This document shows positions 45,321-57,700 of a stretch of 64,000 nucleotides of DNA, one piece after another. The position numbers were made by a program, and so were the translations under genes. Source of the stretch: Pelobates cultripes (lineage: Eukaryota; Chordata; Amphibia; Anura; Pelobatidae); NCBI GenBank assembly GCA_933207985.1, contig OW240912.1:200591593-200655592 (forward strand), in the 5' to 3' direction. The notes below the pieces were generated by a model. It was not told the DNA's origin. It searched no databases and saw nothing but the letters and a program-made list of their open reading frames with translations. Each line of letters begins with the position of its first letter. Positions within the stretch are counted from its first letter, which is position 1.

Positions 45321-45560
45321 ATGGATTTGGCTGATTTTTGGTTATGTTTATGTTTTAAGTGTGCTGATTCCAAATATGTAATTATGAAGATGGGATGTGT
45401 AGTTTTAAAGTTACAGGGTATGGCTAAAACTGTATTTTTACTGCCTGTGTTTAATTATGTTAATCTCTTCCCAAACGTCATTTCGTTCAAAGTGGAGAGA
45501 ATGTTAAAAAAATATATTTTTGTTCGGAGTGTGAGAAATGCTTTTCAGCCGCTTCTAATC

Positions 45561-48500
45561 TTAACCCCTTCAGGACGGGTGACGGACGAGGTCCGTCACA
45601 CAGGGGAGACCCTTAACGACGGGTGACGGACCTCGTCCGTCACGCGGTAAAATTAACCCCGGATCGCCGCTATCGCGGCGATCGCGGGGTTAATGGTGCT
45701 CCAGGTATGCCTCCGCATTGGAGGCATACCGGGAGCACCCGGTCAAGCTGCCCAGCACATGTGCTCGCTCTGACCACAAGTCGGAGCGAGCACATGTGCT
45801 CTGAATACTTACCTACCGGCTCCCTGCACTTCCGGGTTCTGTGTGAAGTGCAGGGAGCCGGATCAGTGCTGATCCTGCCCCCTGCTGTTTAAAAAAATAA
45901 AGTTAATTTAAAGTGTCCCCCCCCCTTACCCATTTTAATAAAAAATTAACCCCTTCCCTGCCAATTGATCACTGACTACAGTGATCAATTGGCAGGGATT
46001 ACATTTTACTATGATCTGATTTTTTTTTTTAACCCCTGAGGGTTAATTCTTTTTTTTTTTAACCCTCAGGGGTTAAATTAATTAAATTAATTAATTAAAT
46101 TATTTTTAAATTATATATTTAGATAGCTGGGGTAGGTGGAAGTTAGTGGGGAATTGGGGGATTTGACGTTAGGCTAACTAGGGGTTAACGTTAAAAAAAG
46201 TTTTAAAAGAAACTTTAAAAAGTTAAAAATTAAGCTTAAAAAATGTTTTAATAACATTTAAGTAATAAAAACAAAAAAACACACTTTACCTAGTCCAAAT
46301 AAAAATTAACCCCTTCCCTGCCAGTCGATCACTGCCTACAGCGATCAAATAGAGATCACAGTATTATACTGTGATCTAATTTTTTTTAACCCCTGAGGAT
46401 TAACTTTTATTTATTTTTTTAACCCTCAGGGGTTCAATTTATTTAATTAATTAATTTAAATATTTTATAACTATATATTTTGCTAGCTGGGGTGGGTGGG
46501 AGTTATGGGAAAATGGGGAATTTACTGTTAGTGCTGCGTACTGCTAGTTAGGGGTTAACAGTAAAAAAAATAGCTTAGAAAAATGTTAAATCTGTAAAAA
46601 AGTTTTAAGAAAGTTTAGGAAAGTTTAAAAAAAATTTATAAGCAAAACAAAAGTTTAAAAACTAGTTTTTAAAAGTAAAAAAGTTATAAAAAGTAAAAAA
46701 ATACATTTTAAAAACGCTCATTACCACTACACCTGGAACAAACTAGAGAAAAAATTATCCCACGCCAAGGTTCAAAATATGCCTTTTGAATTACCCCAGG
46801 GTGTATTCTTTAATAAATAGTATGTGTTTGTGGGGAAGTTTCAATAACCAACCGTCTAAACTATTCCAAATTGGAACATGGACACAGCGTAAAACTTCAA
46901 AGTTAGAAAAAAACTGAATGGCTGCGTCTCAAATGCGCCCCTTCAACATCCACATATACCTGGCAAAGGTACATACGGGGGTATTGCTGTACTCAGCCGA
47001 CATAGCTGAGCAACATATGAAGTATTATACAGTCATAGTACACATAAGGTTTGCAAAATATGCTGCGCAAACTCACTTTGTATGTCAAAAAGGCAGAAAA
47101 AATGCTTATTACCACTACACTTGGTACAAGCTAGCGGAAAAATGATCCCACGCTAAGGTTCAAAATATGCCTTTTGAAATACCCTGGGATGTCTTCTTTA
47201 AGAAATGGTATGGCTTTATGGGGAATTTGGATTATATAGCCTGGTAAAATACTCTAAAATGGGACATAGGCACAGCATAAAAATTCAAAGTTTGAAAAAA
47301 ACTGGAATGGCTGTGTCCCAAATGTGCCCCTCCGATGTCCACACATACCTGGCAAAGGTACATACGGGGGTATTGCTGTACTCAGCCGACATAGCTGAGC
47401 AACATATGAAGTATTATACAGTCGTAGCACACATAAGGTTTGCAAAATATACTGTGCAAACTCACTTTGTATGTCAAAAAGGCAGAAAAAACGCTTATTA
47501 CCACTACATCTGGTACAAGCTAGCGGAAAAATGATCCCACGCTAAGGTTCAAACTATACCTTTTGAAACACCCTGGGGTGTCTACTTTAAGAAATGGTAG
47601 GCCTTTGTGGGGTAGTTTGAATTTAAAACCTGCGAAGATGCTTGGAAATTGCACATAGGCCCAGCGTCAAAATTCAAAGTTTGGTAAAAACGGATATGGC
47701 TTGGTCTCCTATATGGCACTGTAGCTTCACAAAATAGTGACAAAGACATTCATTGGGGGTGTATTTTTACTCAAAAGACTTAGCTGAGCATAATTTGGGA
47801 GGTTTGAACTTAGTGGCACATATGAAATATACAAAACGCCCAGCAAAAATGCAATCCGTATGTAAAAAATGCACAAAATAATTTTTTTACCACATACTTT
47901 GGCATATATTGGTGAAAAAATGGGGGTATGTTAAGGCACAATATGCACCTTATGAGATACCCTGGAGTGTCTACTTTTACAAATGGTAGGCCTTTGTGGG
48001 GGTTTTTTGAACAGTCAAACTGTTATAATACCCCAAATGGAAGCTAAGGCTCATTAAATCCGTCTCTCAAAATTCTACTGTGAATACTGTAAAGGACAGG
48101 TCTCCTATATGGCACTGTAGCTTCACGAAATAGTGCCAAAGACATTCATATGGGGTGTCATTTTACTCAGAAGACTTAGCTGAGCATAATTTGGGGGGTT
48201 TGAACTTAGTGGCACATATGAAATATACAAAACGCCCAGCAAAAATGCAATCCGTATGTAAAAAATGCACAAAATTTTTTTTACCACATACTTTGGCATA
48301 TATTGGTGAAAAAATGGGGGCATGTTAAGGCACAATATGCACCTTATAAGATACCCTGGAGTGTCTACTTTTACAAATGGTAGGCCTTTGTGGGGGTTTT
48401 TTGAACAGTCAAACTGTTATAATACCCCAAATGGAAGCTAAGGCTCATTAAATTAATCTCTCAAAATTCTACTGTGAATACTGAAAAGGACAGGTATCCT

Positions 48501-49296
48501 GTATGGCACTGTAACTTCACGAAATAGTGCAAAAGACATACAATGGGGGTGTCATTTTACTCAGCAGATGTAACTGAACACAAAATAAAACTTTGTACAG
48601 GAATAGCACACACCAACTTTACAAAATATACACGAGAATTTCTCTGTTATAAGTTTGTGTGCCAAAAACCAAAAAGAACACAATTTTACTCCAATATTTA
48701 GCAGAGGTTGGCGGTAATATGGCTGCGTAGAAAGTGTCAAAACAACCTTAGGTAAATAGCCCGTGATGTCTACTTTATATAAATATATACTTTTGTGTGG
48801 CAATTTTGTTTTCTTTTATGGCTATTAAGCTTACAAGACAAACATACCAAATTCTAAAATCGCTCCACATTAAAATTTTATTTTACTCCTTGTGCTTTGT
48901 GACCTGTAACTACCAAAAAAAACTTAAAATCCCAGACACATTATATATTCTGTAAATCAGAACAAATAAATAAATTTATTTTTAATTACTTTCCTTAACC
49001 TGCACTAATTATGCACACATTATTATTGCAAAAACTGTAAAAAAAAACAATATTTTTCATTTTTTTTGCATTTTTCTGTATTTTTTTTATAATAAGTAAG
49101 CATTTATATATATATATATATGTTATATCAAATTAAAGCCCTTTCTGTCCTTTAAAAAACAGTATATAATATGTGTCGGTGCAATAAATGAGAGAGATGC
49201 AAATTGCAGTTGAACGCAAACAGCAAGAAAATGCAAAAATTGCTTGTGTCATTAAGCGTAAGTCAAGCTTCTGAAGCTGTGTCCTTAAGGGGTTAA
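45561..49296. mobile_element. Large TTAA element, copy C (3.7 kb)
   Basis: TTAACCCCTTCAGGACGGG at the left, GTCCTTAAGGGGTTAA at the right. The same layout as copy B, with monomer cores near 46960, 47352, 47745, 48135 and 48530. In the 5' half it is closer to copy A than to B: both share the block ending GTGGGGAAGTTTCAATAACC that B lacks. There is no transposase. Confidence 0.88.
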
Positions 49297-49814
49297 AATC
49301 ACCCATCTCCGTAAACAAATGTGGGGATTTAGTTCCACCATATGGCCATATTGTGTTAAGGCCACCACTACTTCACAGCACCACAATATCGGTGGGTCTT
49401 ACACGAATTCCAACATGGGAAACAAATCAAATCGTGCTAGTGCTAAATAAGCTGAAGTGTACTTAAATAATCTGTTTGTAAGCGCATTGTGAATATATAG
49501 AATGGAAAATTAATGTGATAAATGCATTTGGGTGTGCCCCCAATTCCCTTTTGTCTTTACTATGTATGTTTTGAAACCAGGCCAAATTCCCTTTTAGGTT
49601 AATCACCCCGCCCAGCCCCCCAGCTTCAGAAGGGCCCTTTGGAGGTGACCACAGGTATTTATATTTGAGGAGGTTTTGGATCGTAATGTCACTTCAAATG
49701 TAATTTTAATTGAGCAGATATATAATTTGCATTGTGAGTATATTCATCCACGCACGATCACTTATGTTTTTTGGTGATGATTTGTGTGGACTGGCTTACC
49801 TGCTGCTTCTAGAG
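49297..49814. other. Non-coding
   Basis: No exon recognised, including none of the expected YARS1 5' exons. Confidence 0.4.
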
Positions 49815-49947
49815 CAGGCTTCCCCAAACTCCGGCACCCCAGATGTTGCTGAACTACAACTCCCATGATTCTATGAATGTAATAGGCTGAGAATCATGGG
49901 AGTTGTAGTTCAGCAACATCTGAAGGGCCGGTGTTTGGGGAAGCCTG
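49815..49947. mobile_element. 133-bp hAT-type foldback MITE
   Basis: CAGGCTTCCCCAAACTCCGG at the left is inverted at the right, and CTACAACTCCCATGATTCT occurs in both arms. It is flanked by TTCTAGAG / CTCTAGAG (one mismatch). Confidence 0.85.
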
Positions 49948-51702
49948 CTCTAGAGAGACTCTCTCACTGCCACCATCTGGTTATCCTAGCAAGAAGCAGC
50001 TGGGCCTTTTTAGAAAGGATAGACCACTTGGAAATATTACTCTGAGTAGTCCCTTCTCATGCAGTAACGTAGTACAGACCGTGCCAATGAACAGTGAGTG
50101 AGATAATCATAGCACAGCTGAAGTCTGATCTGACTTCTAAAAGCCTTCCAAATATTTGTACTGCCAAATGTTAAATGCAAACTTCCTGAAACAATGTGAG
50201 TATCCCAGGGGGCTAAGTTACATATCCAAACATTATTGCAACTACTTTTAGAAAATGGCAAGCTTTTGCTGTGTACAGAGCAGAGAAAGGGCCCTTGTCC
50301 CACAACCACTACAATAAGCTGAAGTGGTTATGTTGTGTTGCTTGCAGTGTCCTTTTAAATACACTCGCCAAACAGCGATTAACATTGTTTATAAAATCTA
50401 GAATATGTATTTGAGAGATGTGAAAAATAAAATTTAAATGCAGAGCTAAATAATAATGCCCAGTAGGTATTGCATAGACAACACACCAATAGGAAAAAAA
50501 CACAATGTTATAGTATTGGAGCAACCCTTTAAAATACACATCTAGACGCTGACAGGCACTGGAGCCGCTTCCGCTGTGAGAACCAATTAAATGTCGGTTC
50601 TCACTGCAAGCTTCCAATACACTGCTGCACATCCACATATAGCTTCCAATGCTCCTTTATGACTGTTTGATGCGTCGGCATGACAAACTTCTCAAGGGGC
50701 TGGTTCTTAGCTCTGTTTAAAAAAAACAAAAGGTAATAATACCCCTTTTCCCCCCAAATTTGTATTTAGATTTATGAGGCCCTGAAGCTAAATCAAGAGG
50801 AACACACTATAGAGTTAGGTATACAGGGATAATCCTGGGTGAAGTTAACACCTATTCATATATAGTACTTTTATTGTATTTTTAAATAAAATTATATATT
50901 TGGTCCTGAATGTTTCTTTTGCAGGTTTTACTTTTATTTAATTTTTTTATTTATTTTTTTATATGAATCTAGACATCCCGTGACTGACCGATGACATGGG
51001 CAGAAAGCTAAATTTACTGAGCCGAGTTCAGTAATAAAATTGCCTATGACTGAAAATTCCCGAATAAGGCAGTGAAATAAAACACTAGGTAGCAAATCAA
51101 TAGAACCAAAGCAGCTTCCATCTACTAGGACACCAATATAATTTTTAGTTATTTTTTTTATGAAGTGATTATCTTCAGTAGAATGTTGATATATCTAGCT
51201 GTAATATATTGGGATCTTAGACTAGTGTCAGAGAGGTTCAACTAGCTGTACAATTTTGTAAACCGACTCCTGGAGCTAATGTTCAGTGTATTTTTAATTT
51301 AATTTTTTTAATCCCTGCGCCCATCAACTGTGAAAGCTCTGTCGTGTTTTGTTCTTCTTCACAAGTAACTTATAATTTTATTTCTTTATCTATGAGCCAT
51401 TACCATCAGGGTTATTCACCAAAATGGTAATTCAAGGTCAATTTAGTATTTAAGGGCACAGTAGCTGAATGGAAAGCATTGCTGACTTAGACAGATTTTC
51501 CAATTTGGCTATTTTAACTTAAATGTTAAATTTACTTTGAATTCACCTTGATTTCTCACTTCAGTAAATAACCCTGTTAAGTGTCTTAATCGAAAGAAGA
51601 TACTTTTTAATCTGTCAGCATCTGTGGACACATGCAATACAATTATTTTATGCCAGTGATTAATGTGCATCCTCAGTATATTCTACATTTTGTTTTATAT
51701 AG
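49948..51702. other. YARS1 intron or breakpoint flank
   Basis: No exon was found before 51703. A TTAA MITE end (CAAGCTGAAGTGGTTATG type) terminates at 50355-50358 (CAGTGTCCTTTTAA). The rest is AT-rich unique sequence. Confidence 0.45.
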
Positions 51703-51795
51703 TACCTTCCTGCTCTGGGTTACACCAAGCGAATTCACCTAATGAATCCAATGGTCCCTGGACTCACAGGTGGCAAGATGAGCTCCTCGGAGGAG
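51703..51795 (+). CDS. YARS1: YARS1 exon with KMSSS loop
   Basis: 31 codons, phase 0 at both ends; acceptor TTTTATATAG, donor GAG|GTAAGT. The peptide [20 protein letters not shown] ends in [12 protein letters not shown]. The KMSSS segment is the eukaryotic version of KMSKS, which stabilises the ATP transition state during tyrosine activation. Confidence 0.95.
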
Positions 51796-54700
51796 GTAAG
51801 TCATAGGAGGGAAGTTACAGCTTATGTGAAAAGATGATCACATTTAAATGTCACACCACTTCCTCAGCAACAGCTTTTCTTAAAATACACGTAAAAACAT
51901 GCACTTGTGGATATTTGCATATCTGGATACTCAAACATTATTATTCGTGCTTGTAAGGGCCATCTGATATTAAAGGTAGTTAACTCTGGCTGAGCAGCAT
52001 GGGTAAAATCTGATGCTTTAGTTGCCGTTTTACCGTTGACATGTAAATGATAAGAGCAATGGCTTAACTCATTATTTCTGTACATCATGTGTTTGACCTG
52101 AAATAATAAATTTGAGCTTTATTGTATTTTCAAGCACGCCCAAGCTGTGTTCTGTATATTAATCTATAGTATATGCTGTCTTCCAAAATTTCTAGGAATC
52201 AAAGATTGACCTCTTGGACTCACCTGCAGATGTGAAGAAGAAGCTGAAGAAGGCTTTCTGTGAGCCTGGAAATATTGAGAATAATGGTGTTCTAAGTTTT
52301 ACAAGACATGTTCTTTTTCCTCTAAAGTCAGGTGGGTGTGAGTCTAGACCGAACAAGAGCATGATTTGACTCATGGAGATGTATAATGTCCATTTGTTCA
52401 TTATGTTTTGCAGAGTTTGTGGTCCTCCGAGATGAGAAATATGGGGGCAATAAAACATACACTGACTTTGAGACACTAGAAAAGGACTTCGCTGAAGAGG
52501 TAAAATATATTATAAAAAAGTGAAATAAAGATTAGAGAAATGTTAAATGTGGTCTTTTGATGAAGAAGGCACATGGATATTAAATCTTCTCTTTCTGTAG
52601 CTGGTTCATCCTGGGGATCTGAAGGCCTCTGTGGAGAAAGCTCTGAATAAATTACTGGACCCAATCAGGGAGAAGTTTGCCACACCAGAAATGAGGAAAC
52701 TGAGCAATGGGGCATATCCAGACCCTAGCAAACAGAGTGAGTGGGGAAGTCTGCCTTGTATGTGGAATGGATAGCTGTAGTTGTCTTAAAGGACCATTAT
52801 AGGCACCCAGACCACTTCAGCTTAATGAAGTGGTCCATCTAGGATTAACCCTTTCTGCTGTAAACATAGCACTTTCGGAGAAACTACTATGTTTACAAAT
52901 GGGTTAATCCAGCCTCTAGTGGATGTCTCATTGACAGCCGCTAGAGGCGCTTCTCGCTGTGATTTTCATAGTGAGAAGACAGCAGCATCCATAGGAAAGC
53001 ATCGAGAATGCTTTCCTATGGATTGGCTGAATGCGTGTGCATGCGCATTTAGCCGATGACGAGAAAGGAGGAGGAGAGTCCCCAGCGCCAAGGGAGCCCG
53101 GTGCTGGAAAAAAGGTAAGGGATTAACCCCTTCCTCACCCTATAGCCTGGCGGAAGGGGTGCCCAGAGGGTGAGGGGGACCCAAGGACCCTATAGAGCTA
53201 GGAAAACGAGTGTTTTCCTGGCACAATAGTGGTCCTTTAAGTGATTCTAGCTTTAAGCTGGTAGTTGAATGTACAACTTAATTCTACTCTAATTTCCTGA
53301 AATAGAATTATTTGTAGTATGAACAGTACTTACAATTTCCATTAACACCATGGTGAGTGTGCCATGGACCCTGCAAGTAACTTAAATATGTCTATCTAAT
53401 TAGCGTTGGACTTGAAATGTTGAACCCGGATATTGAAGCATATGTTTGTTACATAGATTGTGTGCATTAGATATTAACTCTGTTGATTATTTGTAATGCT
53501 GTATTTCATTCCCATTTACCTGCTTTTTTGATTGATTTTTTTTTTTTTCTCCTCTAAATTTCCTGTTTAGAGTCTGTCTCTAAAGGTCCTGTTAAGAACA
53601 GTGCCCCAGAGGAACTTGACCCTTCTTTACTGGACTTAAGAGTTGGGAAGGTGTTGACAGTAAGCAGAGTAAGTGTTGTATCAAAGTGGCATACAGGGAT
53701 TAATTCTAAATTTTAGACTACAATAGCCAAGCTGTGACTACAGCGGAGTTGGAAAACGTTTTGACCTTAATATTTCTACTTGATATATCTGTTTGGCATC
53801 ATTCAGTTTTATAAACCCTAGTCTTAATTGCACGTTGTCGGGGGATATTCCTAAAAGTGATAGTTGCTGGCAATTCAAAGTGCATTTCAAATGTAAGACC
53901 AAACTAAACACATAATTGACTTGAAGTTAGCTATTTTGGTCTAAATTTTTAAACCATGGTAATTCTCACTTAAATTAATCAATTTGTTTATAAACAATCT
54001 TGAAATGTTCCACCTTAGGAATGTACAGAGACTGGTTTAAAGCACACCACATGTAGACTTTTCAGTCTGTACAGATTTTTAGAAATGCCTCTTCCTAAAC
54101 ACATAACGTGTTTTTTTGTTTGGCAGCACCCAGATGCAGACTCACTGTATGTGCAGTCAGTCGATGTTGGTGAGGAGAATCCACGTTCTGTGGTCAGTGG
54201 TCTGGTGAAATATGTGTCTGCAGATGAGCTACTGGGACGATCTGTTGTTTTGCTCTGTAACCTTAAGCCTCAAAAGATGCGCGGGGTTGAATCACAAGGA
54301 ATGCTGATGTGCGCATCAATGTGAGTCAAGCATGTATTTGTTTTATTTTGGTTTTATTTGCGTGTGTCTACTATATTGTTAAACACATATCTGCACACCA
54401 GTCAAGCCATAAGACTTGCTTTTCCCACAGAAATCTCAAATTTGCAGTTATGTTGCTACTGCAAAGGATTCTGGGTGGGTATATGCAAACTAATTCAACA
54501 AAGCATCAACATTGTGCCTCATTGTTCAATTTTAAACATGGAGTCCTTGAAGTTTGTTTGCTGTATACAACATCTTTGAAACACAACTCAGGAAGAGATG
54601 CAAAGCCAGTAAGCTTAACTTTCTTGGTTTGTTCTTTGCAAACAATGCCAAGCCTCATTAGCAAGCCAGTAACCTCATGCTGATGAGTTGCATTAACAAC

Positions 54701-57700
54701 TAAACAACTGTCCATGAGTGGTTCACTGGCTTTCTCCTCTTCCTGAGTTGTTTAAAAGCGGTTGTATACAGCAAACACAAACTCCAAGGAATTCATGTTT
54801 AAAATTGAATAATAAGGCAAAAATTAGATTTTGTTGAACTAATTTGCATATGCCCACCCAGAATCACTTGCAGTAGAGTGAGTGTGTATGTACACACACA
54901 ACAACTTTTTGACCTCTTTAGGATGTCGGGTATTCCATTCCATTCTCCACAAAGTGAGTTTTAATGATAAGGACTGCATGCAAGTTCCTAACATTTTGGT
55001 GGGAGTATGGTTACACCCCTGCTCACAACAAGGAGACCATGGTATCAATTGATACTTAGGGCTCCATATTTAGTGGCCCCAGACTGACAGATGATCTGTG
55101 TGCAGCTCTCAAAGAGAATGCTGCCTTCATGCATCCCTTTAAATCCCTGCAGCTGAGCAATAGCATTTAAGCACAGTGATTCTGAGCCTGCCCTGATTTT
55201 GAAGGAGGCCCCAGCATCTGAAAATAACCTGACAGGGTCTCCCTGCATGTGCCCTTGCCGATTGTGTTGTGTGCTGGGCTTTGCAGGTGCCTAGCACCGA
55301 TCACAAAGTGATCAGCAGGGAGCACATGCTGCAAATAACTATACTACTACAGCAGCCAGTAGATGGCGATCACAGACCACTCTCTACTGATTTAACAGGG
55401 AAATCTCTCTTCTAATTTGTTAGGTAGGCTTAGTATAAAATCTAGTGCTTCTTTAGCAGTAAGGCTAAGGTCTACAGTTAGTGTAAGCATAGGATTAGAG
55501 ATACAGTTGGTATAGGGTTGAAGAGAGTTGGTATAGAGTTAGCATTAAAGGAACACTAAAGTGCTGGGATGTCTATTTAGGTTTCCTTCCTCCCTCCGTA
55601 AGGAGCTCACTGGTCTTGCAGCTGCTGACTACATTTCCGTGGCTGAGAATCAATATTGATGACTTCAACCACTCCAATGGGAGGCTACTGTGCATGCATG
55701 GCAAAACTGTGAGCCAAATTAGCATCTTAGAGATGCAATGAATCAGTGCATGTCTATGGATAGCGTTCAGTGTCTCCACACAGTACGTGGTGTGAGCGAA
55801 AATTTGGAATAGTGGTTGAAGAAAGATATATCCGGTCTGATTTGCTTAACAGCAGCCTGATATTTTTCAGTTAAATGTCCCAGGGAGAGATGTTTGCACA
55901 ATATATTGCTGACACTGCAAAACACGGTATGGGTCCCTGGGGCGGAGCATTTGGAGAGCAGGGTGGGCCAATGCTCCAACAGTACTAGTTGCTCTGTAAC
56001 CGACCAGAACTTGGATTTTACTTAAGAGTTCCAGAGTTGTGAACTAATTGACACTCACCTGTAGCTGGTCAATTAGAAGGCAAACCTTTAAAAGAAGAGA
56101 TCAGCCCACTGCAGAGTGAGGGAGAAAAAGCCAGCTAGGAGAGAACAATTGTGTTTATTGCAAATCAATTTTTTTTTTTTTTTTAAATGGGTATGTGGGA
56201 AAGCCACCCAATTAGAGCAGAGGCAAGCAGACGCAAGACTCAGGAGCTCCGAGGACAAAACGGAGAAAATAAACTTAAAAACGGCTGATACGACCCCCAA
56301 TAACCACTGACTACAAGCGGGCACCCCTTAAGCACTAATGGGACGCAAACACAAGAAACTGTTGCCGGACAAACCAGCCCCAGGACTCACAATAGGGGAT
56401 ATGTGGCGACAAGCACGCGGCCCGAGCGGATCCAATATGGCGGCGCTCCACGGAGGCTGCTCGGATTTCTCCGACGACTGCTCAGAGGGAGCTGACGACG
56501 AATGCCTCCTAGCCCCAGACCCAATGCCGAGGGCAAAACCCAACAAACCTAGGAAGGACACAGACGCCGAACTGGTAACAACCGGGGTATTAAAGACCCT
56601 GCTAGCAGACCTACAAAAGAACATCCTCGCGGATGTCACTGCACTAAGGGGAGAGCTGAAGGGCCTGACAGGCCGCATCACTGTACTAGAGGAATCATCC
56701 CAAGAACAGCAGCACACTATCGCCTCACTGCAAAGCGACATACGGGACCTGCGCAACCAAACTATGCTGTATGAACGGCGCTTCGCAGCCCAAGAAGACG
56801 CAAGACGGAGACTTAACATTAAGGTCAGGGGACTCCCAGAGGGGTTGCCAGAGGCTGACCTACCGCACACGATCAAACGCCTGCTTGCCACCATTCTGCC
56901 CAGGACCAAGCCAGGGCCGTCATGCCCACGGATCTCTTCCGGATCCCAAAGCCCGCTGGGGCCCCAGACATGGCCACAAGGGACACTATACTTACATTTA
57001 AAAATGGGACTGACAAATCGACGGTTCTCACAGCCATCCGGGGTAAAACCCCCATACAATTTGAAAACGCTAAACTAACCTTTTACGCCGACCTATCCAG
57101 TGGAACTCTGGCGTGGCGCAGGTCAATGCGGCCTCTCACCTCCACACTCCGGCGCAACAACATACCGTATCGCTGGCGGCCCTCACACTTGCTCCAGGTA
57201 CAACAAGGCGAAACAACACACCAAATTTACAGTATGCAAGACGCAGAGGCCCTTCTGCACACCCTAGATCCATCACTGGACTCACGCCTACAAGCGGGAC
57301 CTTGTGCCCCCGCCACCCCGACTCACAGCTGGGACCCAGCAAACAGTGCCCCATTCAGACCTCAGTGACCACATAAATCTTCAGCATCCACCCACCTCCA
57401 GCCTCCCACCCCGGGGCATCGGCTGATCTGCTCATTACCTGGACTGCACCCACGCACTACCGACACACAGAGCGGCGCATTCCAAGTGGATAAGTCTCCT
57501 GGGAGGTCTGACGAAGACCGAAGCAAAACCCCACTTTCTCTAGGCATCTGAAGAATGGCTACTGAACTTTGCGGAACTTTATTTATTTTAATTTTATTTA
57601 TTTATTTTTTTTTGCTTTGTTTTGTTACTACGTAGATCATATACCAGTTGCCATAAAACGCTGGGCTGCTTGCATTTTGGTTGACTCTGGCAGTTAAGCT

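Noticed and set aside
39240..51702. Missing YARS1 N-terminal exons or CYP2 exons 3-9
   Set aside because: I looked on both strands for the HIGH-equivalent and Rossmann-fold segments and for P450 I-helix, ExxR and haem-loop motifs and saw none.
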